Below, in pieces: positions 43,076-54,600 of a DNA stretch of 64,000 nucleotides. Positions within the stretch are counted from its first letter, which is position 1; the number at the start of each line of letters is the position of its first letter. Position numbers and translations under genes: made by a program. Source of the stretch: Phycisphaerae bacterium (GTDB lineage Bacteria; Planctomycetota; Phycisphaerae; UBA1845; Fen-1342); the NCBI GenBank assembly GCA_030428945.1, contig JAUIEC010000006.1, positions 124,001-188,000 of the forward strand, written 5' to 3'. The notes below the pieces were generated by a model, which worked only from the letters and a program-made list of their open reading frames with translations, was not told the origin of the DNA and ran no database searches.

Positions 43076-44176
43076 ATGGTTCTGCGGATTGAGAAAGACC
43101 ATCAGCGTTTCCGGCAGATCGTCAAGGGCCGGATCCGCAAGGACCTGCGCAAGTTCCTGACGCAGGGTGAACTGATCGGCAAGGAAGGCCGCAAGCTGAT
43201 CAGCATTCCGGTGCACGGTATCGATCTTCCCAGCTTCCGCTACGGCGACAACAACGACGCCGGCGTCGGCCAGGGCGATGGTGAGGCCGGACAGACCGTC
43301 GGCGGCGATGAGTCCGGGCAGGGCCAGGGTGGCACCGAGCCCGGCCGGCACATCATGGAGGTCGATGTCACGCTGGATGAACTGGCGGACATCATGGCCG
43401 AGGAACTGGAACTGCCGCGGATCGAGCCGAAGGGCAAGCACGCCCTGACGACGGTGAAGGACCGCTACAGCAGCACGCGGAACACGGGGCCCGAGTCGCT
43501 GCGGCACTTCAAGCGGACGTTCCGCAACGCGCTGCGGCGGATGATCATGACCGGGGCGTACGATCCGAACGACCCGATGATCATCTTCGAGCGTGGCGAC
43601 CGGGTGTATCGCAGTTGGAAGCCGGTCAAGGAACCGGACTCGAACGCGGTGATCGTCTACATGATGGACGTGTCGGGTTCGATGGGGTTCGAGCAGAAGG
43701 AACTGGTCCGGCTGGAGGCCTTCTGGATCGACGCGTGGCTGCGGCGGAACTACGACGGGATCGACAGCCGCTACATCGTGCACGACGTGCACGCCAAGGA
43801 AGTCGATCGCGAAACCTTCTTCCACATTCGCGAAGACGGCGGCACGAAGATCTCGAGCGCGTTCAAGTGCTGCCGCGACCTGCTGGAAAGCAAGTACAAC
43901 CCGCAGGAATGGAACATCTACCTGTTCCACTTCTCCGACGGCGACAACTCGTCCGAGTCGGACTCGCGCGAATGCTGCAAGCTGCTGCGCGACGTGCTGA
44001 TGCCGCAGGTCAACCAGTTCGGCTACTGCCAGGTCGCCAGCGCCTACGGCAGCGGCAACTTCATCAACGTCCTGCGCGACCAGTTGCCCGACGCCGAGAA
44101 CATGGTCACCTCGCGGGTCAACACCAAGGACGACATCTACGACAGCATCAAGGAGTTCTTCCAGAAAGGCCGCTGA
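43076..44176 (+). CDS. yeaH: DUF444 protein (YeaH family)
   Basis: 366 residues from ATG 43076, with GAGG five bases upstream; the extension to 43028 adds 16 residues without support. DUF444 marks: IEKDHQRFRQIVKGRIRKDL at the start, the Gly/Asp-rich loop at about 60-90, and a von Willebrand A-like MIDAS-type motif MMDVSGSMG at about 196-204, with later FHFSDGDNSSESD. YeaH works with PrkA/YeaG in stress physiology. The third usual partner, SpoVR/YcgB, is absent here. Confidence 0.9.
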   Translation: MVLRIEKDHQRFRQIVKGRIRKDLRKFLTQGELIGKEGRKLISIPVHGIDLPSFRYGDNNDAGVGQGDGEAGQTVGGDESGQGQGGTEPGRHIMEVDVTLDELADIMAEELELPRIEPKGKHALTTVKDRYSSTRNTGPESLRHFKRTFRNALRRMIMTGAYDPNDPMIIFERGDRVYRSWKPVKEPDSNAVIVYMMDVSGSMGFEQKELVRLEAFWIDAWLRRNYDGIDSRYIVHDVHAKEVDRETFFHIREDGGTKISSAFKCCRDLLESKYNPQEWNIYLFHFSDGDNSSESDSRECCKLLRDVLMPQVNQFGYCQVASAYGSGNFINVLRDQLPDAENMVTSRVNTKDDIYDSIKEFFQKGR

Positions 44177-44225
44177 AGCCTGCTGCCAGACTCCCTGCCT
44201 GCTCGCGCTCCGCACACCTGCTCAC

Positions 44226-45938
44226 TCAATCATCCAGTTCCGCCAGCCTCTTCCGCAGGCCCGGGGTCGGTTCGATCTCGCTGGCCCGCTGCCAGGCGGC
44301 GCGGATGCGCTCAACCGGTTCGCCGGCCGCCTGCCGGGCCAGTCCGACGTAGAACCAGGCCGTGCTGCTGGCGGGATGCAACTGCGCTTCGCGCTCGGCG
44401 TGCGTGACGGCCCGCCGCGCGGCCCGGGCCGAGACGGCCGGCTCGCTCGTCAGGTAGTAGTGCGACAGCGACAGGTGCATCGTGCGCCCGTGGGCGGCGG
44501 GATAGTCGGCCGCCCCACTCCGCGCCAGGTCGATGCGGGCCAGCAGCGGCTCCGGGCGTGCGGGCGTCGGCTGCTCGACCATCGGCTCGAAACGTGCGGC
44601 CGGGGCCCAGCGGACCGGTCCGGCCAGCAGCAGCAGCGGCACCAGCAACCCGGCGCTCAGCAGGGCCGCGGGTCGCCGGCGGTCGACCGGTCGGATGCAG
44701 ACGCTCACCGCCAGCGTGATCACGACAACCAGCGCGAGCGCGGCCGTCCAGGTCGGGCCCAGTTGTCGCGCGGTCCAGCTTGTCCACGAGAACGCGATCG
44801 CGACATGCGCCAGCCAGAGCAGCAGCAGCCCGACTCGGACACCGCGCCCCGTTCGCAGCAGGACCGGCAGACCGATCGCGGCCACGATCCAGGCGGGCGG
44901 GAGGACCATCAGATGAAAGCGGGCTCCGGTCTGTCCGCGTCCGATCACCAGCAGCGCGCCAAGCAGGATCGCGGGAAGCAGCGCGACGGCCAGGCAGCGG
45001 CGGCGGCCACGGACGCGATGGCGCAGGGCCGTAACCATGACTGCCACGACGCCGGCCAGCAGCGGGATGGTCGCGATCGCGGACAGCGGCCAGATGGCTC
45101 CGTCGAGGAAGGGCAGCAGCGCGTCGAAGCGGGTGGCGATCATGTGTGCCTTGACCTGGCCGTAGCCGACGGTGACGGCCCGAAGCGCGTCGAAGACGGA
45201 GTCGTGCGGGCCGGCGTCGGTCTGGACGGGACCGCCTCCGAAGACCAGGACCTGCGCGGCCAGCAGCCAGAGCAGGGCGGGCAGCAGCCAGGCGGTGGTG
45301 ACTGCGAGTTGGCGGACGGGGCGAGGCGGGCGGCGGAGGGCGAGAAAGATCGCTTCGGCCATCAGCAGGCCGGCGACGATCAGGGCGCCTTTACCGGCGT
45401 GGGTCATCAGGATCGTCAGCCAGAGCAGGCCGCGGAGGGCCTGGCCGCGTCGGGCGCCGACGAGGAGCAGGGCGGGCAGGCTGGCGGCGACGAGCAGTGA
45501 CTCGGCGTATTCGCCGCGCGCGTTCGAGAAGGCGAGGATATCGCTGAGGGCGGCGAAGGTGATGACGCCGAGCGCGGCCGGTCGGCCGAGTCGTCGGGCG
45601 GCGATGATGGCGGACAGGCCGAGGGTGGCGAGGCCGAGTGCCAGGGGGATCAGTCGCAGGGCCGTTCGGGAGACTTCGCCGAGTGCCAGGGTCGGGATGG
45701 CCTGGAGCCACCACCAGAGCGGCGTGACGGCGTTGCTGCGACGGGCTGGGACGTCGAACAGGGCGGCGCGTGGGGCATCGAGGATTTCATCGAGCCCGAC
45801 GCCCATGACGAAGACCTCGTCGTAGCCGAGCCCGGCGCGGAGGGCGAGGGTGATCCGCAGGACGATGCCGACGGCCAGACACAGCAGGCCGATCTGCCGG
45901 ACCGTCCGGCGGCGCGAGTTGTAGCGGTCGGCGGGCAT
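44226..45938 (-). CDS. GT-C-like membrane glycosyltransferase with C-terminal helical repeats
   Basis: 570 residues from ATG 45938. After the first helix (about 17-35) an exoplasmic GYDEVFVMG loop carries the acidic pair used by GT-C enzymes. Some ten more helices extend to about residue 450. The last 110 residues are soluble; SARAARRAVTHAEREAQLHP, WFYVGLARQAAG and AAWQRASEIEP read as two TPR-like units. The donor is probably a polyprenyl-phosphate sugar; the acceptor is unknown. It is convergent with yeaH and divergent from the toxin-antitoxin pair. Confidence 0.65.
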   Translation of the reverse strand: MPADRYNSRRRTVRQIGLLCLAVGIVLRITLALRAGLGYDEVFVMGVGLDEILDAPRAALFDVPARRSNAVTPLWWWLQAIPTLALGEVSRTALRLIPLALGLATLGLSAIIAARRLGRPAALGVITFAALSDILAFSNARGEYAESLLVAASLPALLLVGARRGQALRGLLWLTILMTHAGKGALIVAGLLMAEAIFLALRRPPRPVRQLAVTTAWLLPALLWLLAAQVLVFGGGPVQTDAGPHDSVFDALRAVTVGYGQVKAHMIATRFDALLPFLDGAIWPLSAIATIPLLAGVVAVMVTALRHRVRGRRRCLAVALLPAILLGALLVIGRGQTGARFHLMVLPPAWIVAAIGLPVLLRTGRGVRVGLLLLWLAHVAIAFSWTSWTARQLGPTWTAALALVVVITLAVSVCIRPVDRRRPAALLSAGLLVPLLLLAGPVRWAPAARFEPMVEQPTPARPEPLLARIDLARSGAADYPAAHGRTMHLSLSHYYLTSEPAVSARAARRAVTHAEREAQLHPASSTAWFYVGLARQAAGEPVERIRAAWQRASEIEPTPGLRKRLAELDD

Positions 45939-46004
45939 GGCGGCATGGTACTGGGGCGGAGGGCGCCTGGGCGCGTGCTGGTTCCTGTCGCGTGGGCGCA
46001 CAAA

Positions 46005-46033
46005 TTGACAAAATGTGGGTCAGTTCGTAAGCT
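46005..46033 (+). promoter_or_regulatory. Promoter of the toxin-antitoxin operon
   Basis: TTGACA (46005-46010), a perfect -35, is followed after 17 bp by TAAGCT (46028-46033). AGGAGG at 46044-46049 and ATG at 46055 follow, so the leader is only about 15 nt. Confidence 0.6.
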
Positions 46034-46054
46034 CTGTTTTTGCAGGAGGTTGCC

Positions 46055-46315
46055 ATGAGTCGCATTTCGATCGACGTGACGCCGGAGGAACACCAGCGGC
46101 TGAAGGCCCTGGCGGCCTTGCAGGGCAAGTCGATCAAGGAATTCGTTCTCGAAAGCACGCTCGGCCGGCAGGGTGAAGACGCTCAACTCGCTGAGCTGGA
46201 AGCAATGCTTGAACGCCGGATTGCTCGGGCCAAGGCCGAGGGTGCCAGTGATCGTTCGGTCGAGGACATCTTCCGGCAGGCCCGCGAACAGGCCGGGCGC
46301 GGACCCGATGCCTGA
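46055..46315 (+). CDS. Ribbon-helix-helix-like antitoxin (ParD/CopG-type)
   Basis: 86 residues from ATG 46055 with a perfect AGGAGG site. The opening SRISIDVTPEEHQRLKALA, with SIKEFVLEST after it, is the beta strand plus two helices of an RHH DNA-binding fold; the C-terminal half is charged and helical and should wrap the toxin. It most likely represses its own promoter just upstream. The toxin gene overlaps its end by 8 nt, the usual coupling for such pairs. Confidence 0.8.
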   Translation: MSRISIDVTPEEHQRLKALAALQGKSIKEFVLESTLGRQGEDAQLAELEAMLERRIARAKAEGASDRSVEDIFRQAREQAGRGPDA

Positions 46316-46622
46316 GTACCGGTTGACGCCGGACGCCGAAGACGACCTGCTGCAGATCGCGGCCTACACCATCGAGACCTGGGGCCCGGGTCAGGCGGAT
46401 CGCTACGAAGCTGCGCTGGTGCAGTGCTTCGGGGCGATCTGTCGAGGCGATGCGCACTCGCGGCTTCCCATTCCGCGTCGCCCGGAGATTCGGGTTACCC
46501 GGTGCCGGCACCACTACGTCTTTTCATTTCACGCAGATGACGCGCCGCCGCTGATCATCGCCGTGCTGCATGAGAACATGGACCTGGTGACCCGTTTGCG
46601 GAAGCGACTGGACGGCGTTTAA
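46308..46622 (+). CDS. ParE/RelE-superfamily toxin
   Basis: 104 residues from ATG 46308. The fold order is typical of ParE: strand YRLTPDAEDDLLQIAAYT, helices IETWGPGQADRYEAAL, then the strands IRVTRCRHHYVFSFH and LIIAVLHENMD with the closing RLRKRL. ParE toxins poison DNA gyrase; RelE relatives cut mRNA on the ribosome. The sequence lacks the full RelE catalytic set, so the ParE reading is favoured. Confidence 0.8.
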   Translation: MPEYRLTPDAEDDLLQIAAYTIETWGPGQADRYEAALVQCFGAICRGDAHSRLPIPRRPEIRVTRCRHHYVFSFHADDAPPLIIAVLHENMDLVTRLRKRLDGV

Positions 46623-46692
46623 CGCACGGGCATTCGCTGCGTCAGCCCTCGCCGGGTTGCCGGTCCGCGGGCCTGCTCCCTACCATTCGGCC

Positions 46693-47523
46693 ATGCTGCT
46701 TGCCGAGGTGTTGCTGAGTCCGTCGGGGCTGGCCGCGATTGCCGGGGTCGGGCTGATGGCCGGTGTGCTGGGTGGGCTGCTGGGGATTGGCGGCGGGCTG
46801 GTGATGATTCCGGCGCTGCTGCTGATTCTCGGCGAGCCGTTCGGGCCCGGGTCGCTGCATCTGTACAAGCTGGCCGCACTCGCGGCGGCGGCCGTGCTGT
46901 CGCTGGTGGCCGCCCGGCGGCATGCCCGGGCGGGTGCGATCGTCTGGCGGGTGGTGCCGTGGGTGGTGGCCGGTGCGGTGCTGGGCGTGATCGGCGGAGT
47001 GCTGCTGGGGGGCTTGTTCGTCGGCGAGCAGACGCGGGTGCTGCGGCGGGTCTTCGGCGGCTTCATGCTCGTGACGGTGGCCAGCCAGGTGTGGCGGCAG
47101 CGGACGGCCGATCGGGACGGCGGGGTGTCGTCGTGTCCGCTCACGGGCGGTGGCCGGTATGCCGGCTGGGTCGGTCTGCCGGCGGGTCTGATCGGGGGCC
47201 TGCTGGGGGTTGGCGGGGGTGTCTGGGCGGTTCCGGTGCAGCACTTCGTGTTCGGGATCCAGATGCGGAGTGCGATCGCGAACTCGAGCTGCATGATCGT
47301 GGGGGTATCGATCGCGGCCGCGATCGGGCTGAGCGTGTCGATCGGGGGGATGGCGGACCTGCGGGTGATGGACGGCTGGCTGCTGGCGGCCGGGCTGGCG
47401 CCGGGAGCGCTTCTGGGGGGCTGGATCGGGGGCGGTCTGACGCACCGGGTGCGGACGGACTGGCTGCGGGTGGGTTTCCAGGTGCTGCTGGTGGTGACCG
47501 GGCTGAAGCTGCTGGCGGGCTGA
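46693..47523 (+). CDS. TauE/SafE (TSUP) family membrane exporter
   Basis: 276 residues from ATG 46693. Eight or so helices fall into two halves that each begin with the family motif GVLGGLLGIGGGLVMIPAL (about 22-40) and GLIGGLLGVGGGVWAVP (about 166-182). TSUP proteins move sulfite, sulfoacetate or other small organosulfur or organic anions. No sulfur gene is adjacent, so the substrate stays open. Confidence 0.85.
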   Translation: MLLAEVLLSPSGLAAIAGVGLMAGVLGGLLGIGGGLVMIPALLLILGEPFGPGSLHLYKLAALAAAAVLSLVAARRHARAGAIVWRVVPWVVAGAVLGVIGGVLLGGLFVGEQTRVLRRVFGGFMLVTVASQVWRQRTADRDGGVSSCPLTGGGRYAGWVGLPAGLIGGLLGVGGGVWAVPVQHFVFGIQMRSAIANSSCMIVGVSIAAAIGLSVSIGGMADLRVMDGWLLAAGLAPGALLGGWIGGGLTHRVRTDWLRVGFQVLLVVTGLKLLAG

Positions 47524-47607
47524 TCACGGCGCGGGAGCAGGGGCGCAAGGCCTGAGGGATCGTAAGCGGTTTTTCGGGCTGGACTTCTGCTGCTGGCGGG
47601 AGGCTCC

Positions 47608-47637
47608 TTGCTCGATGGCTCCCTTATGAGGTATTCT
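47608..47637 (+). promoter_or_regulatory. Possible promoter of rpsA
   Basis: TTGCTC (47608-47613) and TATTCT (47632-47637) are 18 bp apart. The leader of about 150 nt contains the perfect hairpin GGTGGATGGTCCACC (47660-47674) and CAACTTGAAGTTG, and could carry translational feedback control, as S1 genes often do. Confidence 0.35.
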
Positions 47638-47794
47638 TACGGATCGCTCTCAGGGCGTTGGTGGATGGTCCACCCGCGGGGCGACGGAACTCTATCCCCT
47701 TCTGTCTGGGCAATCTCTATCCAAACAGCAACTTGAAGTTGTCCAGGGGAACGCGGCCGGTTGCGGGATCGGTCGGGAAGGAACAGTCTCACAC

Positions 47795-49564
<1,770 letters not shown>

Positions 49565-49593
49565 GCGTCCGGACGATGTTTCGACTGACCGGG

Positions 49594-49630
49594 AAGCCGG
49601 CGCTCCTGACGGGGCGCCGGCTTTCTGTAT
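49594..49630 (+). terminator. Intrinsic terminator of rpsA
   Basis: The perfect 10-bp stem AAGCCGGCGC / GCGCCGGCTT (49594-49603 with 49614-49623), extended by inner pairs, is followed by TTCTGT. It is 30 nt after the stop. Confidence 0.8.
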
Positions 49631-49869
49631 GTTCCGGGGGGGGGAGCGAGGGAGCAACGCAGGGAGCAAGGGAGCGAGGGAGCCAGGGAGCAAGGGAGCG
49701 AGGGAGCAAGGGAGCGAGGGAAATCGGGGAATAGGGGGCGGGGACTGAATTGGATCACGCGACCCCAGGTGCCGGTCCTCGGATCCCGGACCACGAGGCC
49801 CGCGGAACGTGTCACTGCTCCTGAGCGCTTGAACAGTGCTTCCAGGCACGGACGCGCAACCGCGCTGGC

Positions 49870-49941
49870 GGTGCGGCATCGACGCCTGATGCACCCTCGT
49901 CGAACGTGACCGCGGTCTGCCGCGTCGATGACGCACCCTAC
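49870..49941 (+). repeat. 72-bp palindromic repeat family
   Basis: An intact copy of the same length as those at 9805 and 35182: GGTGCGGCATCGACGCCTG ... GTCTGCCGCGTCGATGACGC then ACCCTAC. The last 33 bases are nearly identical to those at 35221-35253. Confidence 0.8.
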
Positions 49942-49975
49942 GAAAACGGTTCACCGCAAACACGATCTGAACGCA

Positions 49976-50022
49976 GTCCCCCACCCTTCCGCTCGCCGCG
50001 CTCGCTCAAGGGCGGGGCACCC
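49976..50022 (+). repeat. 50-bp CGCTCGC repeat family copy
   Basis: CCCCCACCCTTCCGCTCGCC then GCGCTCGCTCAAGGGCGGGG and CACCC. The outer arms CCCCACCCTT and AAGGGCGGGG can pair. Confidence 0.75.
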
Positions 50023-50238
50023 AAGCTCAAGGGCGGGGCACCCAAGTTCCCTCGCCCCTCGCTCCCTCGCCCCTCGCTCCCTCGCTCCCATGCTCCCTCG
50101 CTCCCTCGCTCCCTTGCTCCCTGGCTCCCTGGCTTCCTGGTTCCCTTGCTCCCTCGCCCCCTATGTGCTACACAGCGCAGCGGCGGTTTCGGCCGCTGAC
50201 GAGCCAGGTGACCTGCCCACTGCTGCGGAGTTGAGCCG

Positions 50239-51528
50239 ATGAGCGAGATTCGACCGTTTCCCGGAATTCGTTACGCGACCGGGCCCGATCGCAAGGACAT
50301 TTCGAGCGTGCTGGCGCCGCCCTACGACGTGCTCGACCAGGCCGACAAGGATGCCCTGCTGGCCCGCGATCCGCACAACTTCGTGGCCATCGACCTGCCG
50401 CACATGCCGCCGAAGGCGGCCGGCCCGATCCCGGCCTACACCGACGCCAACAGGCAGATGCGCGCCTGGATCGAGGACGGCGTCATGGTCCACGACGCCG
50501 CGCCCGCGCTGTACGTCTATCACCAGACCTTCACCCACGACGGCACCGAATACGTCCGCAAAATGTTCTTCGCCCGGCTGCGGATCGAAAAGTTCGGAGA
50601 GGGCAGCGTCTTTCCGCACGAACATACCTTTGGCGGACCGAAAGAGGACCGCCTGGCCCTGACCAAGGCCACCACCTGCAACATGAGCCCGATCTTCGGC
50701 CTGTACCCGGATGCGCAGAACGTCGTCGCCGCCCGACTGGAGCAGGCGATCGGATCGGCCGCCCCGCTGGCCGAAGGCCGCCTCGACGCCACGCACAACA
50801 AGCTCTGGGCGGTGACGGACGCCAGGACGATCGCCGACGTCACCGGGCTGATGGCCGACAAGGCCATGTACATCGCGGACGGGCACCACCGCTACGGGAC
50901 GGCCGGCCTGTACCGCGACTGGCTGGTGTCGCTGCAGGGCGAACTGCCGGGCGACCACCCGGCCAACTTCGTGCTGTGCGTGATGTGCGGGATGGAGGAC
51001 CCGGGCCTGCTGATCCTGCCGACCCACCGGGTGCTGCCGGGCGTCGAGATCACCGGCGGGCTGCTGCGCGAGGACACGCAACTGGAAGTCGCGCACCTGC
51101 CGGTCGACGGGCCGGAGCAGGTTCCGGCCGCCCTGGCGAAGTTCGGTCCGCTGGCGGTCGCGGTGACGGCCGGCGACGGCTACCTGATGGTGCGTCCGCG
51201 CGAGGAGACCCTGCTGGACGGGATCGCGGCGGACCACAGCGTGGCGTGGCGGCGGCTGGGGCTGGCGTTTCTGCACGCGTACCTGCTGGACAAGGTCGTG
51301 ACGCCGAAGCTGTGCGGCGGCCAGGCGCCGGAAATCCGGTACATCAAGGCGGCCGCCCCGGCGGTGGCCGAGGCCCGAGAAACAAAGGGCTGTGCGTTCC
51401 TGCTGCAGGCCACGACGATGGACGAGATGCGGGCGGTCTGCAGCGCGGGCGACCTGATGCCGCAGAAGAGCACGTTCTTCTACCCGAAACTGGCAAGTGG
51501 GCTGGTCGTCAATCCGCTCGATGCCTAG
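50239..51528 (+). CDS. DUF1015 family protein
   Basis: 429 residues, ATG 50239 with GCGGAG upstream. The family marks are an opening IRPFPGIRYATG, SSVLAPPYDVL, and the conserved YIADGHHRYGTAGLYRDW (about 214-231). DUF1015 proteins are often found next to serine/phosphoserine or NAD-dependent metabolism genes, with no settled function; a kinase-like or hydrolase role has been suggested. Here it stands alone, so context adds nothing. Confidence 0.9.
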   Translation: MSEIRPFPGIRYATGPDRKDISSVLAPPYDVLDQADKDALLARDPHNFVAIDLPHMPPKAAGPIPAYTDANRQMRAWIEDGVMVHDAAPALYVYHQTFTHDGTEYVRKMFFARLRIEKFGEGSVFPHEHTFGGPKEDRLALTKATTCNMSPIFGLYPDAQNVVAARLEQAIGSAAPLAEGRLDATHNKLWAVTDARTIADVTGLMADKAMYIADGHHRYGTAGLYRDWLVSLQGELPGDHPANFVLCVMCGMEDPGLLILPTHRVLPGVEITGGLLREDTQLEVAHLPVDGPEQVPAALAKFGPLAVAVTAGDGYLMVRPREETLLDGIAADHSVAWRRLGLAFLHAYLLDKVVTPKLCGGQAPEIRYIKAAAPAVAEARETKGCAFLLQATTMDEMRAVCSAGDLMPQKSTFFYPKLASGLVVNPLDA

Positions 51529-51559
51529 AATGTAAGGTCTGCGTTCTAGGACGCTTACA
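51524..51559 (+). promoter_or_regulatory. Interleaved inverted repeats at the DUF1015 stop
   Basis: CCTAGAA (51524-51530) pairs with TTCTAGG (51544-51550). TGTAAG (51531-51536) pairs with CTTACA (51554-51559), and GCGT/ACGC lie inside. The order a-b-a'-b' permits either of two exclusive hairpins or a pseudoknot. The first arm includes the TAG stop. Confidence 0.35.
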
Positions 51560-51673
51560 TCTTCAGTCCTGTCTGTCCCGGAGGGCGCCGGGGCACAATG
51601 CGCGGGAACGGATTCCCGGACCAGGCTCGCGGCGGTCTTGCCAAGAGCTGTTTCATGACCACGGGAGTCAGCG

Positions 51674-54600
51674 ATGTTCGCCTGCACCGCGCGGGGACGT
51701 TCCCTCTGTATCGTTCTGCTTACGCTCGCCGTACCGGCCGCCCTGGCGGTTCCGCCGACGGTGGATGACCAGGCCTTCTCGATTGCCGAGGACGCGGCGA
51801 TCTCGGACGTGGTCGGAACGATTGTCGCGACGGACCCGGATCCGGGTGACGTGCTCGACTACCAGGTCACCGGCGGCAGCGGGTCGGCCTTCTTCGTGGT
51901 CGACAACGTCAGCGGCGAGATCACGGTCACGGCACTGCTGGACTTCGAGACCGACCCGCAGTTGATCCTCGACGTCGAAGTGACGGCCGGCGGGGAGAGC
52001 GACACGGCCACGATCACGATCGACGTGACCGATGCGATGGAACCCCCGATCGTGGGCGACCAGAGTTTCCCGGTGGACGAGGACGCGGCCATCGGCACCA
52101 GCGTCGGGACGGTCGTGGCGAGCGATCCGGACAGCGGGGCCGTGCTGAGCTACGCCTTCAACCCGGCCAGCGCCGATTTCGCGATCGACAGCGGAACGGG
52201 CGAGATCACGACGCTGGTGACGCTCGATTTCGAGACGACGCCGAGCTACGTGCTGACGGCCGAAGTGACCGACAACGACGCGCTGAGCAGCACGGCGACC
52301 ATCACGATCAACGTCGGCGACGTCGGCGAGGCGCCTGAAGTGACCGACCAGTCGTTCGACGTGGCGGAGGGAGCGGCGATCGGTTCCTCGGTCGGGACGG
52401 TGGCGGCCACCGATCCGGATGCCGGAGCGGTGCTGAGTTACGCCTTCAACCCGGCCAGCACCGATTTCGCGATCAACAGCGGGACGGGCGAAATCACGAC
52501 GCTGGTGGCGCTCGATTTCGAGGCGACGCCGAGCTACAGCCTGACGGTCGAGGTGACGGACAACGACACGCTGACCACGTCGGCCGCGATCACGGTGAAC
52601 GTGACGGACGACTCGGAAGCGCCGGAGGTCAACGACCAGTCGTTCAGCGTGGCCGAGGACGCGGCGATCGGTGCGAGTGTCGGGACGGTCGTGGCCAGCG
52701 ACATGGACGGGGGTGCGGTGCTGAGCTTCGCGTTCAACCCGGCCAGCACGGACTTCGCGATCGACAGTGGAACGGGCGAGATCACGACGCTGGTGGCGCT
52801 CGATTTCGAGACGACGCCGAGCTACATGCTGACGGTCGAGGTGACCGACAACGACACGCTGACCAGTTCGGCGACGATCACGATCAATGTCGACAATACC
52901 AATGAACCGCCAGTCGTGAACGATCAGAGCTTCAACGTGGCCGAGAACCTGCCGGTCGGCACGGTCGTCGGAACGGTGGCGGCCACGGATCCGGACGCCG
53001 GGGCGGTGCTGAGTTACGCGTTCAACCCGGCCAGCACGGACTTCGCGATCGACAGCGGGACGGGCGAGATCACGACGCTGGTGGTGCTCGATTTCGAGAC
53101 GACGCCGAGCTACGGGCTGACCGTGGTGGTGGATGACGGCAGCCTGGACGACAGCGCGGCGATCACGATCAACGTGGACGATGCGCCGGACGGTCCGGTC
53201 GTGAACGATCAGACCTTCGACGTGGATGAGAACCTGGCGGCCGGCGCGGCGGTCGGGACGGTCGCGGCGAGCGACCAGGATGCCGGGGCGGTGCTGAGTT
53301 ACGCGTTCAACCCGGCCAGCACGGACTTCGCGATCGACAGTGGAACGGGCGAGATCACGACGCTGGCGGCGCTCGACTTCGAGGCGACGCCGAGCTACAT
53401 GCTGACGGTCGAGGTGACGGACGATACGGCGCTGACCGGCAGCGCGACGATCACGATCGACGTCAACGATCTGAACGAAGCGCCGACCGTCGCGGACCAG
53501 AGCTTCAACATCGATGAGAACGTCGCGGTCGGTTCGCCGGTCGGGACGATCGTGGCGAGTGACCCGGATGCCGGCGACGTGCTGACGTTCATCGTGACGG
53601 GCGGCAGCGGGCAGGCGGTCTTCGCGGTCGATGCGGCCAGCGGAGCGATCACGACCGCGGCCGACCTGGACCACGAGACGCAGGACAGCTACACGCTGGA
53701 CGTGACGGTGCGGGACGTGGGTCTGCTGGAAGACACGGCGACGATCACGATTGACATCAACGATCTGAACGAGGCGCCGGAGATTGCCGACCAGATGTTC
53801 AGCCTGGACGAGAACGTCGCGATCGGGACGAGTGTCGGGACGGTGGTCGCCTCGGACGTGGATGACGGCGACGTGCTCGGTTACCAGATCACCGGCGCGA
53901 GTGTGCCGGGAGTCTTCGCGATCAACAGCGGGACGGGCGAGATCACGACGCTGGCCGCGATCGACTTCGAGAGCGTGCCGCAGTACACGCTCGAAGTGAC
54001 CGTGACGGACCTCGGCCTGCTGAGCGCGGCGGCGACGGTGACGATCGACATCAACGACCTGAACGAAGCGCCGACCGCGGTGTGCGTGGCGAGTCCGTTC
54101 GTCCTGGATGCGACTGTGGTCTGCAACAACACGGTGACGGCGGCCGATCTCGACGGCGGCTCGTTCGATGACGATGCCGGGGACAGCGTGACGCTGTCGA
54201 TTGCCCCGGACGGTCCGCTGCCGGTGGGCGACACGGTCGTGACGCTGACCGTGACGGACACGCTCGGGCTGATGGATACCTGCCAGGTGACGGTCTCCGT
54301 GCTGGGTTCGGACTGCAACGGCAACACGCTGCCGGACAGTTGCGACATCGAACTGGGCGTTTCGGCCGACTGCAACCTGAACGGTGTGCCGGACGAGTGT
54401 GACATCGACGCGGGCGATCCGGATGGCGACGGGCGGGTCAGTGACGACCTCGGCGGCGACGGCGTGCCGGACGAGTGCCAGGTCGCGACGCTGTTCGTCG
54501 ACACGAACGCCGGCCTGGCGCTGATCGATCAGCGCGGGGTCGCCTGGGACGCGGCCTACGCGGATCTGCATGACGCCCTGCGGGTGGCGTCGAACCCGGC

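Larger units (their letters stand above)
49636..50163. repeat. Composite intergenic element C
   Basis: The 674-nt gap after rpsA has no gene. It holds a purine array of about nine GGGAGCRA units (49636-49734), a 72-bp palindromic repeat (49870-49941), a 50-bp repeat (49976-50022) with a partial duplicate of its end (AAGGGCGGGGCACCCAAG at 50028-50045), and a long pyrimidine array of about twelve CTCCCTCG units (50047-50163). The outer arrays are inverse complements. Confidence 0.75.

Noticed and set aside
51668-54571. 967-residue minus-strand frame opposite the cadherin repeats
   Set aside because: The Arg/His/Asp-rich repetitive translation mirrors the plus-strand repeats; it has no domain and no start signals.
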